Source: Alphaproteobacteria bacterium
GTDB lineage: Bacteria; Pseudomonadota; Alphaproteobacteria; Acetobacterales; Acetobacteraceae
DNA: 64,000 bases
Assembly (NCBI GenBank): GCA_017307285.1
Contig: JAFKFI010000055.1
Location: 1 to 64,000 of the forward strand
Direction of reading: 5' to 3'
In this document: positions 36,250-44,252 of the stretch, piece after piece
Position numbering within the stretch: the stretch's first letter is position 1
Layout: the number at the start of each line of letters is the position of its first letter
Program-made: the position numbers and the translations under genes
The notes under the pieces: generated by a model
What the model was told of the DNA's origin: nothing
Databases searched by the model: none
What the model saw: the letters and a program-made list of their open reading frames with translations, nothing else

Positions 36250-37455
36250 CTATGCCGTTGCCCGCACCGCGCCGGATGGGGTTCCGACAGCGTTGCGATA
36301 GGTCGCCTCGAGGAGCCCAGTGATTCGGTCCCAGCTGAAATAATCCTGCGCGTGCGCGAGCCCCGCCGCGCCAAAGCGTGCGGCGAGCGCGGGATCGGAG
36401 AGAACGGCGATGATTGCCTTCGCGAGCTCATCCGGGGAGCGCTGCGGCACCAGCAGCCCCGTAATGCCGGACAGGACGACATCCGGAATGCCACCGACCT
36501 CGCAGGCTACGACCGGCATGGCAAAGCTCATGGCCTCGACCAGAACCACGCCCTGCCCCTCGGTATCTCCCCGATCATCGACGATCGCCGGGAGCACGAA
36601 AAGATCGGAGCTGGCGTAGAGAGCTTCGAGCCGATCGTTCGGCACGATGCCATGAAAGGCAACTCGCTCGGAGAGGTCTGCGTTCGCGGCGCGGGCGCGC
36701 CACGGCTCGGCCATCGGTCCGTCGCCGACGATGTGCAGCCGGGTCGGCAAGTGCCGCAGGATGAGCGGCATCGCGTCGATGAGATAGTCGACGCCTTTGC
36801 GCTCGATCAGCCGGCCGACATAGAGGATGTCCTTCAGCGGCTTGGCCGGATCGCGGTCCGCTGCCCGCGCCATCACTGTCGCGCCGAACGGGATCACGTT
36901 GACCGGCTTCGAGGTGTAGCGGCGGACCTGGCCGGCCGTGAAGTTGGAGTTGCAGACAATGCCGTCCGCGTTGCGGCAAATCAGCCGCAGCACAGGCGCG
37001 ACGAACGGAAACCGTCGGGTCAGCAAGAGCTCGGCGCCGTGGAACGTCAGCACCATCGGAATACCGAACAAGCGCGCGGCGGCAAGGCCCCAGATGCCGT
37101 GCGGAAACGGCCAATGCACGTGCAGCACGTCGAAGCGCTCGGCGCGGCAGAACCGCAGCAGCCCGATCAGCCCGAACAGGATGTAGAACGCCGCGACGAA
37201 CAGATAGAGCGGATTGCGAATGCGGTTCGGCGCGCCCTCGCCGTGCGTCAGGTTCTCCCACCGCCTCGGGAAGTAACGGAAGCGATGGACCGGAACGCCC
37301 TGCACCGAGTGGCTCCGGCAGCCTTCGTAGCTCGGCGCGAAAACTTTGACCTCATGCCCGCGCGCCACCAGATGGCGCGTGCTCTCGACCAGGAAGGAAG
37401 CATGTCGGTCCGTCTCCGACAGCGCGTAGACCGAGGTGACGACGCCGATCTTCAT
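36250..37455 (-). CDS. Glycosyltransferase family 4
   Basis: 401-aa retaining GT-B enzyme that moves a sugar from a nucleotide donor onto a glycan or lipid carrier. N-terminal fold: IGVVTSVYALSETDRHASFL, then HVHWPFPHGIWGLAAARLFG and TFHGAELLLTRRFP. C-terminal donor-binding fold: ILYVGRLIERKGVDYLIDA, HIVGDGPMAEPW, VAFHGIVPNDRLEALYASSDLF, and the EX7E-type EGQGVVLVEAMSFAMPVVA. A hydrophobic patch near 88-100 (LFVAAFYILFGLIGLL) suggests membrane association. The ATG at 37455 overlaps the GT2 stop, so both transferases are co-translated. Confidence 0.9.
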   Translation of the reverse strand: MKIGVVTSVYALSETDRHASFLVESTRHLVARGHEVKVFAPSYEGCRSHSVQGVPVHRFRYFPRRWENLTHGEGAPNRIRNPLYLFVAAFYILFGLIGLLRFCRAERFDVLHVHWPFPHGIWGLAAARLFGIPMVLTFHGAELLLTRRFPFVAPVLRLICRNADGIVCNSNFTAGQVRRYTSKPVNVIPFGATVMARAADRDPAKPLKDILYVGRLIERKGVDYLIDAMPLILRHLPTRLHIVGDGPMAEPWRARAANADLSERVAFHGIVPNDRLEALYASSDLFVLPAIVDDRGDTEGQGVVLVEAMSFAMPVVACEVGGIPDVVLSGITGLLVPQRSPDELAKAIIAVLSDPALAARFGAAGLAHAQDYFSWDRITGLLEATYRNAVGTPSGAVRATA

Positions 37456-38381
37456 GGCGCGGCGCTGTCGGGATCCAGCAGCGGGACTGGCCTGGGCGGC
37501 CCCCGCTCCCATCGCCTGAATTCCAGCACCAGGCCGAGGGCAAGTGCCACGGCGCCGGCACTCAGCATCGCCCCGCACAGCACCCAGCCCGGAACCCAGA
37601 TCGCCGTCCGGCGCCCGGCCCAGATCGCCGCGATGGCCAGAATGATGGCCCCGAGCCCGAGCCATAGGGCGACCCAGAGAAAGAAGAGCAATGCGCGATC
37701 GCGAAAGCTCAGGAACGTCTTGACCGCGAGGGCGCCCGCGATGCCGGCGGGGATACGCGCGAGCCCGTACTTGGATTTGCCCGATTGTCGCCGGTGCCAA
37801 AGGGTCTCCACTTCCTTGACCTGGCAGCCCCTTCGCACCAGCATTGCCATGAGAAAACGGTGCCAGTCGGGGTAGATGGAGAGCCCTTCCAGCTTCTCCC
37901 GGCGGATCAGCTTGATCCAGTTACCGTCATGCACCCGCACCCCGAACAGCAAGCGGTTGCCGAACCCATAGACGCGCGAGGACAGATCCTTGCCGTCGCC
38001 GCGGCGCAGGCGGCGGCCGCATACCACGTCGGTACGGGCATCCAGCGCGCGATACAGCAGCGGGATATCGTCCTGCGGCAGAGATTCGAGGTCGGCCGGA
38101 ACCAGGCAGACGAGCCGCCCGCGCGCCTGCGCGAAGCCGGTGCTGAGGGCGGCTGACAGGCCGCTCGGCTGCCGATGGCGCAGCAGGCGGATGCTACCGG
38201 CGCCGTGCTGGCGAATGAAATCCTCGACAGCCGCGGCGGTGCCGTCCTTGCTGCCGTCGTCGATGAACACGATCTCGGCCGTCACCCCGAGCTCGGCGAC
38301 AGCCGCCAGGGCGCCACGCAGAAAGCCCTCGACGTTGCCGCACTCATTGCGGGCGGCGGTCACGATCGAAAGTTCGATCAC
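37452..38381 (-). CDS. Glycosyltransferase family 2 with C-terminal membrane helices
   Basis: 309-aa inverting GT-A enzyme of the dolichol-phosphate-mannose-synthase/ArnC style. ELSIVTAARNECGNVEGFLR opens the domain, then EIVFIDDGSKDGT, HRQPSGLSAALSTGFAQARG, and LVPADLESLP in the position of the donor-metal acidic motif. CGRRLRRGDGKDLSSRVYGF and RRQSGKSKYGL follow. Two hydrophobic helices near residues 220-275 anchor it. I see no ATG; the GTG at 38381, just ahead of IELSIV, is the best start, although longer non-ATG starts reaching back into the aminotransferase gene are possible. It may load a polyprenyl phosphate carrier used by the GT-C enzyme; this is inference. Confidence 0.85.
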   Translation of the reverse strand: MIELSIVTAARNECGNVEGFLRGALAAVAELGVTAEIVFIDDGSKDGTAAAVEDFIRQHGAGSIRLLRHRQPSGLSAALSTGFAQARGRLVCLVPADLESLPQDDIPLLYRALDARTDVVCGRRLRRGDGKDLSSRVYGFGNRLLFGVRVHDGNWIKLIRREKLEGLSIYPDWHRFLMAMLVRRGCQVKEVETLWHRRQSGKSKYGLARIPAGIAGALAVKTFLSFRDRALLFFLWVALWLGLGAIILAIAAIWAGRRTAIWVPGWVLCGAMLSAGAVALALGLVLEFRRWERGPPRPVPLLDPDSAAP

Positions 38382-38410
38382 CCCCGGCGGGCTCTCGGCG
38401 ACCTCGTATG

Positions 38411-40267
38411 TTATCGGCTCTCGTAGAATTGGCGCACCTTGCTGGCTACGTATTCGATCTTGTCGTCGCCCATTTCCGCATACATCGGCAGGGCAAGGAT
38501 TTCGTCGGCCAGTCCCTCGCTGATCGGGAAGCTCCCCTTGCCGTGGCCGAGCGAAGCGAGCGCGGGCTGCAGATGCAGAGGAACCGGGTAGTAGATCCCG
38601 GTCGCGACTCCGGCCTCGCCGAGGAATTTGCGCAACGCCTCGCGCGCACGGCTGCGGATGACGTACACATAGTAGACGTCGTCGTACCCGGCGGCTGGCT
38701 CGGGGAGCACGATGGGCAGCCCGGCGAGGTGAGTGCGATAGGCCTCGGCGATGCGGCGGCGCGCCGCGTTCCACTTGGCGAGGCGACGGAGCTTCACGCC
38801 GAGAACCGCCGCCTGCATCGTGTCCATGCGCGCGTTGAAGCCGATTACCGCGCTCACGTATTTTTCCGTCCGCCCGTGATCGCGGAGCAGCGCGACGCGC
38901 TTGGCTATGGCCGCATCGTTCGTGACCACGCCGCCCGCGTCGCCATAGGCGCCAAGATTCTTGCCGGGATAGAAGGAGAAGCACGCCGCGTCACCCCACA
39001 TCCCCGGCTGCCGGCCATGCAGCGCAGAGCCGTGCGCCTGCGCGGCGTCCTCGATGACGCGCAGCTTGTGCTTGCGCGCGATCTCGCAAATCCGGTCCAT
39101 CGCGGCCATGCGACCATAGAGGTGGACCGGCATGATGGCTCGGGTCCGCGAGGTGATCGCCGCCTCGATCAGCGCCGGATCGAGATTGCCGGTCGCCGCC
39201 TCGACGTCCACGAACACCGGCCGGGCGCCGACCGCCGTGATCGCCTCGGCGGTGGCGATGAAGGTATGTGGCGTGGTGATGACCTCGTCGCCGGCGCCGA
39301 TGTCCAACGCGCGAAGCACGAGCTCCAGCGCGCTGGTGCCGCTGCTCACGCCGAGCGCGTGCTCGGTGCCGCAGAACCGGGCGAAATCCGCCTCGAACTC
39401 CGTCAGCTCCTTACCGCCGATGAAACGGTTGTTGAGGACGATGCGGTCGATCGCCAGCCGCACGTCCTGCTTGATCGATTGGTATTGCGCGCCAAGATCC
39501 ATCAGCGGCACTTGCATTGACGTCTGCTCCGCAGTGGGGGTGGAGGTCTTCTCCGTTGTGGGAGCCTGCGCGGCGGCAGCGGCGTAGGGGCTGCCGGTGA
39601 TCATGTCGAACGGGCAGCGCATTCCGTCCACCGTGCCGATCTTCTTCGCCGGCACCCCGAATACCATCGCCCGCTCCTCCACCGAGCGGCCGACCACGCT
39701 GCCCGCGCCCACGAACGCGCCCGCTCCGATCTCGACGTTGGGGGCAATGAAGGCATGGCCGCCGATGATCACGCCGCGACGGATGATCGGGCCGGCCAGG
39801 CAATCCTTGGCGCGCGTGCAGGTCGGATGGAAGACATTCGCCGTCACGACGCGTGGGCCGATCCAGGCGTCATCCTCGACCACGGTGTACTCGGCAATCC
39901 CGGCCTGCGCCTGAATGCGGACATTGCGCCCAATGACGCAATGATGCTCGACCAGCGTGTTCATTCCGACTGAGGAATCGTCGCCGATCTCGGTATGTTC
40001 GCGTATCATCACGTGGTGCGCGAGGTGGCAGCCACTGCCGAGCGACACGCCGGCATAGACCAGGCTGTGCGTGCGGATGGTAACGTTGTCGCCGATCACC
40101 GTCGGCAGGTCGCCAGCTCGAGCGCCTTTCGGCGGATAGCCAACGATGCAGAAATCCTCGATGACGACGTTGCGGCCGAGCCTCACGTTCGGATGGATGA
40201 TTGCAGTCGCCGCGATCGTCTTGCCGGCTCTACCGCCGGTTCCGGGTTCCGGTTCCTCGACGTCCAA
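38411..40267 (-). CDS. Fused WbpD-like N-acetyltransferase and WbpE-like aminotransferase
   Basis: 618-aa two-domain protein. Residues 20-210 are a left-handed beta-helix acetyltransferase of hexapeptide repeats (VEHHCVIGRNVRIQAQAGIA, IIGGHAFIAPNVEIGAGAFV, ending FGVPAKKIG). Residues 225-250 are an Ala/Thr linker. Residues 251-618 are a DegT/DnrJ/EryC1/StrS aminotransferase with SSGTSALELVLRALDIGAGD, IEDAAQAHGS and the PLP-binding Lys436 in FSFYPGKNLGAYGD. The TTG start is supported by AGGAGG five bases upstream. In the WbpB-E-D pathway these activities aminate and then acetylate carbon 3 of UDP-GlcNAc-uronate. Met251 begins exactly where a stand-alone aminotransferase would start. Confidence 0.86.
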   Translation of the reverse strand: MDVEEPEPGTGGRAGKTIAATAIIHPNVRLGRNVVIEDFCIVGYPPKGARAGDLPTVIGDNVTIRTHSLVYAGVSLGSGCHLAHHVMIREHTEIGDDSSVGMNTLVEHHCVIGRNVRIQAQAGIAEYTVVEDDAWIGPRVVTANVFHPTCTRAKDCLAGPIIRRGVIIGGHAFIAPNVEIGAGAFVGAGSVVGRSVEERAMVFGVPAKKIGTVDGMRCPFDMITGSPYAAAAAQAPTTEKTSTPTAEQTSMQVPLMDLGAQYQSIKQDVRLAIDRIVLNNRFIGGKELTEFEADFARFCGTEHALGVSSGTSALELVLRALDIGAGDEVITTPHTFIATAEAITAVGARPVFVDVEAATGNLDPALIEAAITSRTRAIMPVHLYGRMAAMDRICEIARKHKLRVIEDAAQAHGSALHGRQPGMWGDAACFSFYPGKNLGAYGDAGGVVTNDAAIAKRVALLRDHGRTEKYVSAVIGFNARMDTMQAAVLGVKLRRLAKWNAARRRIAEAYRTHLAGLPIVLPEPAAGYDDVYYVYVIRSRAREALRKFLGEAGVATGIYYPVPLHLQPALASLGHGKGSFPISEGLADEILALPMYAEMGDDKIEYVASKVRQFYESR

Positions 40268-40452
40268 CTCGGCCTCCTACAGCCAACGTGATAAATCTGC
40301 GCCGAAAACGCAAAAATGATCTTTTCCGTTACGAGTCTCTTTATGAATCGTCAACCTTGAATTTATTGGCATCTGCGGTATTGAACTCACCAACTCGTGA
40401 ACCCGGCGGACGTTGCTCCAACCGACCGGCGAAAGAAGGTCGGTGCCGCTGA

Positions 40453-41721
40453 ATGAGGCGACGCTCGCTGCTCTACCTGCTGCTCCCGGCCGCGAGCGCG
40501 CACGCGTCGACGACCGACCGCGCCGCAATCACGGCCCGCTATGAACGGGTGCGCCACCAATACGAGGCGCTGCAGCGGACGGGCGCCGATCTCTCCTCTC
40601 TCGCGGAATCAATCCAAAAGGTGCGGCAGGCCGTGCGGTCCGGCGATCTTCAGAGGGTGAACGCGCTGCTCGACCAGATCGAGACCGGGCTCGCGGCCCT
40701 TGCGGCGGGCCGGCCTGGCGAGAATCCGGTTCGTCCGCCCGATGACATATCGGGCCAGGCGCCCGGCGGAGGGGGCGGCGAATATCGCGTCGTCCAGGCC
40801 ATTCGAGCGTCCCCGGCCTATCTCGAATTGGTGACTGCACGGGCGCCGCGTGTTGCACCGGACGGCGCGGTCGGACGCAATATCGAGCGCTTCTCCGACG
40901 TCGCCGCCCAGCGCGACACGATATGGTTGCTGCTCCGTGGGCTGGCGACCGGCAGCGCCGAGGACGTCGACGCGACCGTCCGCTCGCTACGCTACGGCTT
41001 CGCCCGCCAGACGGACCGCGGGAATTTTGCCAATCAACGGGGTGCGTCCGACCAGAAGGCAGTGGGCGTCGACGCCTTCTTCCTGCAGGCTTTCGGGCGG
41101 ATGTATCTCCTGATTGCAGAAAGCCCGTTCAGCGCGCGATTCTTGCCGCCGCTCAACGCGCTGAAGCCGCAACTAACGCGTGCGATGGCATGGCTTGCCG
41201 CCAGTCGGAGCGAGCTCACGCGCCAGGATCGGCACGCAACCAACCGCCTGTTCTTTGACGCCCTTGCCTTCGTGCTCAACGGCGAGATCCTCGGCGATCC
41301 TTCGCTCCGCGGGATTGGCGAGAGCTTCATCGAGGCTGGGCTCGACAACCAGCGCGACGACGGCACCTACAACGAACACAACGGGTTCGATACGAGCTAC
41401 CAGGCCGTGTCGATCCTCAACGTGGCGGGGCTGCTCGCACACGCGCCAACCCCGCGCCTCAAGACGCGTCTCACGGAATCCCTGCGCCGCGCCATCGCTT
41501 GGGAGCGCGCCAGGGTGAGCGCCGACGGCAGGATCGAGGTGCAGGGAAATGCGCGGACGGGTCTCGGCCAGGAGCAGTTCCTCGGCAAGGCGAAGGACGT
41601 CAACTATGCTGAGGTGGCGCTCGCCTTCCTGTATGCCGCGATCATCGAGGGCGATCCTCGGCTGGAGCACCAAGGGGAAAGCATCGCCCGCTATTTGGCG
41701 GCGCGGGGAACCGCACGTTAA
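40453..41721 (+). CDS. Sec-exported protein of unknown function, paralogue of 42675-44015
   Basis: 422 aa. A short basic-hydrophobic signal peptide ends near residue 17 (LLLPAASAHAS). A helical, coiled-coil-like stretch follows (residues 25-85), a Gly/Pro linker to about 110, and a C-terminal all-helical domain of about 300 residues. That domain aligns closely with the gene at 42675-44015: DGAVGRNIERFSDVAAQRD, NRLFFDALAFVLNGEIL, DDGTYNEHNGFDTSYQAVS, GNARTGLGQEQF and KDVNYAEVALAFLYAA. The repeated helices and the DGxxxExxGxDTSYQ motif suggest an alpha/alpha-toroid fold as in some polysaccharide lyases and hydrolases, but I cannot name a family. It diverges from the WbpD-WbpE fusion gene across 185 AT-rich bases. 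Confidence 0.8.
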   Translation: MRRRSLLYLLLPAASAHASTTDRAAITARYERVRHQYEALQRTGADLSSLAESIQKVRQAVRSGDLQRVNALLDQIETGLAALAAGRPGENPVRPPDDISGQAPGGGGGEYRVVQAIRASPAYLELVTARAPRVAPDGAVGRNIERFSDVAAQRDTIWLLLRGLATGSAEDVDATVRSLRYGFARQTDRGNFANQRGASDQKAVGVDAFFLQAFGRMYLLIAESPFSARFLPPLNALKPQLTRAMAWLAASRSELTRQDRHATNRLFFDALAFVLNGEILGDPSLRGIGESFIEAGLDNQRDDGTYNEHNGFDTSYQAVSILNVAGLLAHAPTPRLKTRLTESLRRAIAWERARVSADGRIEVQGNARTGLGQEQFLGKAKDVNYAEVALAFLYAAIIEGDPRLEHQGESIARYLAARGTAR

Positions 41722-41859
41722 TTGGGATTGCCTATATTCCTGGATGATTGGAGCGTTTGCATTGCATCGACACGTTTGGTCACGTTTTTATGAGAGACGG
41801 CAACGGCACTGCGGCGCCAAACTCGTCATGCTAGTGGCGACGACAGTGGAGCGCTCCTG

Positions 41860-42138
41860 ATGGGCCAGAAGTATCCTCGTCCTGCCGCGCGCGACCAGGA
41901 AATCCAGGTGATCGAGCAGGCCGTCGCCAGTATCCGCTCGGCCCTGGACGTGTTGCGTCAGGCCGGCTCGGAGCCGGCGGATCAGGACCAGAACCAGAGG
42001 GTCCTTAGTGCCTCGATCGAGCAGGTCCGCGCCGCCGCCGCGGCGATCGCCTCGGCGGCCGAGCACTGGCCGGCGACGCCGGTGTCCTCGGACGACGCAG
42101 CCGCACCACCAAAGAACGCCCGACGAAGCACCGGCTGA
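41860..42138 (+). CDS. Possible small hypothetical protein
   Basis: 92-aa frame opening MGQKYPRPAARDQEIQVIEQ, predicted as two helices (VIEQAVASIRSALDVLRQAG and SASIEQVRAAAAAIASAAEH) with a disordered Pro/Ala tail. It has no signal peptide. A GGAG lies 9 bases before the ATG. It fills the gap between the exported protein gene and the convergent lipoprotein gene. It may be real, but GC-rich DNA gives such frames by chance. Confidence 0.45.
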   Translation: MGQKYPRPAARDQEIQVIEQAVASIRSALDVLRQAGSEPADQDQNQRVLSASIEQVRAAAAAIASAAEHWPATPVSSDDAAAPPKNARRSTG

Positions 42139-42156
42139 GCGAACCGGCTCCCGCGT

Positions 42157-42588
42157 TCAGAACATCACGCGATAGTTCTCGCCCTGGCCGGTGCGGCAGA
42201 AGCCGGCACCATGCACGGCCAGATCGACGGCCAGACGGCACGTCATCGAGCCACCTCGGCCGTCGGTCGCCACGGCCAGCGCAGGGCGGGCGCCTGGGAA
42301 GAAGCGGAGTTGGTCAGTGGCAAACGCCGCCCTGGCGCCGCTGCAACTCGCGTCGCAGCCCAGCCCGACATTGGGCGAGGCGATCAGGGTGTATTGACCC
42401 TCCAGCCGGGCGCCGTCCGGCATCACGACCGAGATCGTCCCGCCGGCCAAGCCGCTGCCGAAGGTGATCGCTGGCGCCGCTTGCCGCGCGGCCGCCTCGT
42501 TCAATGCGTAGACTTGTCCTGCGCTGCTGCACCCGGCCAGCCCGAGACAGGCGAGCGCCACCGCATACAACCGGCTCGATGTCGCCAT
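42157..42588 (-). CDS. Putative lipoprotein of unknown function
   Basis: 143 aa with a type II signal peptide: hydrophobic residues 7-17 and the lipobox LAGC with Cys20 lipidated. The mature region contains AITFGSGLAGGTISVVMPDG, RLEGQYTLIASPNVG, a Cys pair (CDASC), and a C-terminal GGSMTCRLAVDLAVHGAGFC. The pattern of a small beta-rich module followed by a cysteine-containing tail is seen in many uncharacterised alphaproteobacterial lipoproteins. It lies downstream of the paralogue at 42675-44015 on the same strand, with an 86-base gap. Confidence 0.75.
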   Translation of the reverse strand: MATSSRLYAVALACLGLAGCSSAGQVYALNEAAARQAAPAITFGSGLAGGTISVVMPDGARLEGQYTLIASPNVGLGCDASCSGARAAFATDQLRFFPGARPALAVATDGRGGSMTCRLAVDLAVHGAGFCRTGQGENYRVMF

Positions 42589-42674
42589 GATCCCTTTCCC
42601 GCCCGACTCCGACGATGCGGGCGATCATGCCACAGTGAATCTTCGGGCGAAACGACCAAGGGCGCGCCGCAAGC

Positions 42675-44015
42675 TTACCGTACGGTGTAGTCTCCGTTCG
42701 GATGCAATGAAGCTGCGACGACATTCTGCAATGTGACCAAAACATGCGCTGGTCCTGGCCCCCTGCCGTCGGGGTCGACGGTGAGAACCGCGTTCTTGCC
42801 GCTTTGCGAAATCCGCAGCAGGTCGGACGCCGTGCTGCCGGGATAGAACCCCCGAGCGAAGATCGCGCGCAGGTCCAACACGTCCCGACCCGACTGGAAA
42901 TTGGTAATCGTATCGTTGGCATCGGCTCGATCGATAAAGGCGAACACCGTCTGCCCGCCGGCGCCGGACAGCGTGTGGGGTCCGGTGCCGATCTGGATCA
43001 CATCGGGCACCGACATAACGGCAGACGCCGCGCTCGGAATAGCGGCGGCGGGCGCATGGTAGGAGACCGCGTACGCCGTCACGGCGGCCGCACTCGCCTG
43101 CACGGAAGCCGATCCCTGCAGCTTCGCCGCATAAGAGAGCGACAGCGCGACTTCCCCGTAGTTCACGTCCTTGGGCAAGCCCGAGGGACCGATCTCTTGG
43201 CCGAGCCCGGTCCGGCTGTTGCCAGCGACCTCGACTTCGCCGCTCGGCAGGATATGCGCGACCTCCCAGGCCGTCGCGCTCGCAAGCGCCGCTCCGAGCC
43301 TTGTCGCCATCGCCGGGTCTTGCGTGTAGGTCAGCAACACCTCGAGGTTCAGCATCGACGTTGCCTGGTAACTCGTGTCGGACCCGCCATGCTCGCTGAA
43401 CGAGCCATCGGCCCGCTGCGCCGCGAGTGCGGCGGTTATGAAGCGGTCGCCTATCCCGATCAGCGTCTGGTCATTGAGGATGCGGCCGTTCATTTCAAAC
43501 GCAATCGCATCGAAAAGCAGCCGGTTGGGTGCTGCCGCGTCCTGTGCCATCAAGGTGGGCACCTGCTGCGAAAGCCAGGTCATCGCCTTGCGCAGACTGG
43601 GCAACATGGACTGCAGCCCGGCCGCATAGGATGTCCAGTAGCCGCTGGTCTGGAAGCCGAGATAGACGCGGGCAAAGGATTGCAGGAAGAAGGTGTCGGC
43701 GGAGAGAGACGTGGACGCGTCCGCGATATTGTTGAGGAAGGAGCCGTCCGGGGCTTGGTGCTGAAAGCCGTAGCGCATCGCGGCGACGCTCGCGGCGAGA
43801 TCGGCCGTGTTGCCGCTGGTGAAGCCTCGCAGCATCGTCCACAGCGCGTCGCGCTGCGCCGCAACGTCGGAGAACGCGGCGATGTTCCGCCCGACCGCGC
43901 CATCAGGGGCGATCGCGGAGCCCGCTCTGCTGAGCAGCGCCGACACGTTGATGGATGTCGGCAGCGCCGCGATCAGCCCGGCCTCGCCGCCCCCGGTCTC
44001 TGCAATCAGCGTCAT
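42675..44015 (-). CDS. Protein of unknown function with type-I-secretion-like C terminus, paralogue of 40453-41721
   Basis: 446 aa with no N-terminal signal. Residues 30-310 form the helical domain shared with its neighbour: APDGAVGRNIAAFSDVAAQR, NRLLFDAIAFEMNGRILND, ADGSFSEHGGSDTSYQATS, GNSRTGLGQEIGPSG and KDVNYGEVALSLSYAAK. Residues 345-446 resemble the C-terminal target region of RTX/type I secreted proteins: TVFAFIDRADANDTITNFQ, GRDVLDLRAIF, LLRISQSGKNAVLTVDPDG and HVLVTLQNVVAASL. No GGxGxD nonapeptide array is visible. Export through an ABC/HlyD/TolC system is therefore likely. A C10 tract lies 73 bases before its start. Confidence 0.8.
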   Translation of the reverse strand: MTLIAETGGGEAGLIAALPTSINVSALLSRAGSAIAPDGAVGRNIAAFSDVAAQRDALWTMLRGFTSGNTADLAASVAAMRYGFQHQAPDGSFLNNIADASTSLSADTFFLQSFARVYLGFQTSGYWTSYAAGLQSMLPSLRKAMTWLSQQVPTLMAQDAAAPNRLLFDAIAFEMNGRILNDQTLIGIGDRFITAALAAQRADGSFSEHGGSDTSYQATSMLNLEVLLTYTQDPAMATRLGAALASATAWEVAHILPSGEVEVAGNSRTGLGQEIGPSGLPKDVNYGEVALSLSYAAKLQGSASVQASAAAVTAYAVSYHAPAAAIPSAASAVMSVPDVIQIGTGPHTLSGAGGQTVFAFIDRADANDTITNFQSGRDVLDLRAIFARGFYPGSTASDLLRISQSGKNAVLTVDPDGRGPGPAHVLVTLQNVVAASLHPNGDYTVR

Positions 44016-44087
44016 GCCCGGCTATGTCCTTCTGTACCTCAGCCGGAATGACCTACGGTCGAAAGGTTAACGGCCGGTGAACCGGCG

Positions 44088-44097
44088 CCCCCCCCCC
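44088..44097. repeat. Homopolymeric C10 tract in a divergent promoter region
   Basis: Ten consecutive C residues lie in the 237-base gap between the divergent starts of the type-I-secreted protein gene (44015, minus) and the ferritin-like gene (44253, plus). Tracts of this length are prone to slipped-strand length change and could alter promoter spacing. It is the longest single-base run I noticed in the window. Confidence 0.7.
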
Positions 44098-44252
44098 ACG
44101 GGCTTGCGGGAGCGGACCGGGGCCGCTAGTCCGATGGCCGCGCATTCGCCCGCGCTGCGGCGACCGCAGACGGTCGCACCGCGCCGCGCCGGCACCATCT
44201 CTGGCGCGCGCCCCACCAACGGGCCATGTAACACAGAGGAGCCGACCCGGCC

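Noticed and set aside
40528-41673. Several 60-170-residue minus-strand frames opposite the exported protein gene
   Set aside because: All lie antisense to a conserved paralogue pair and lack signals or domains.
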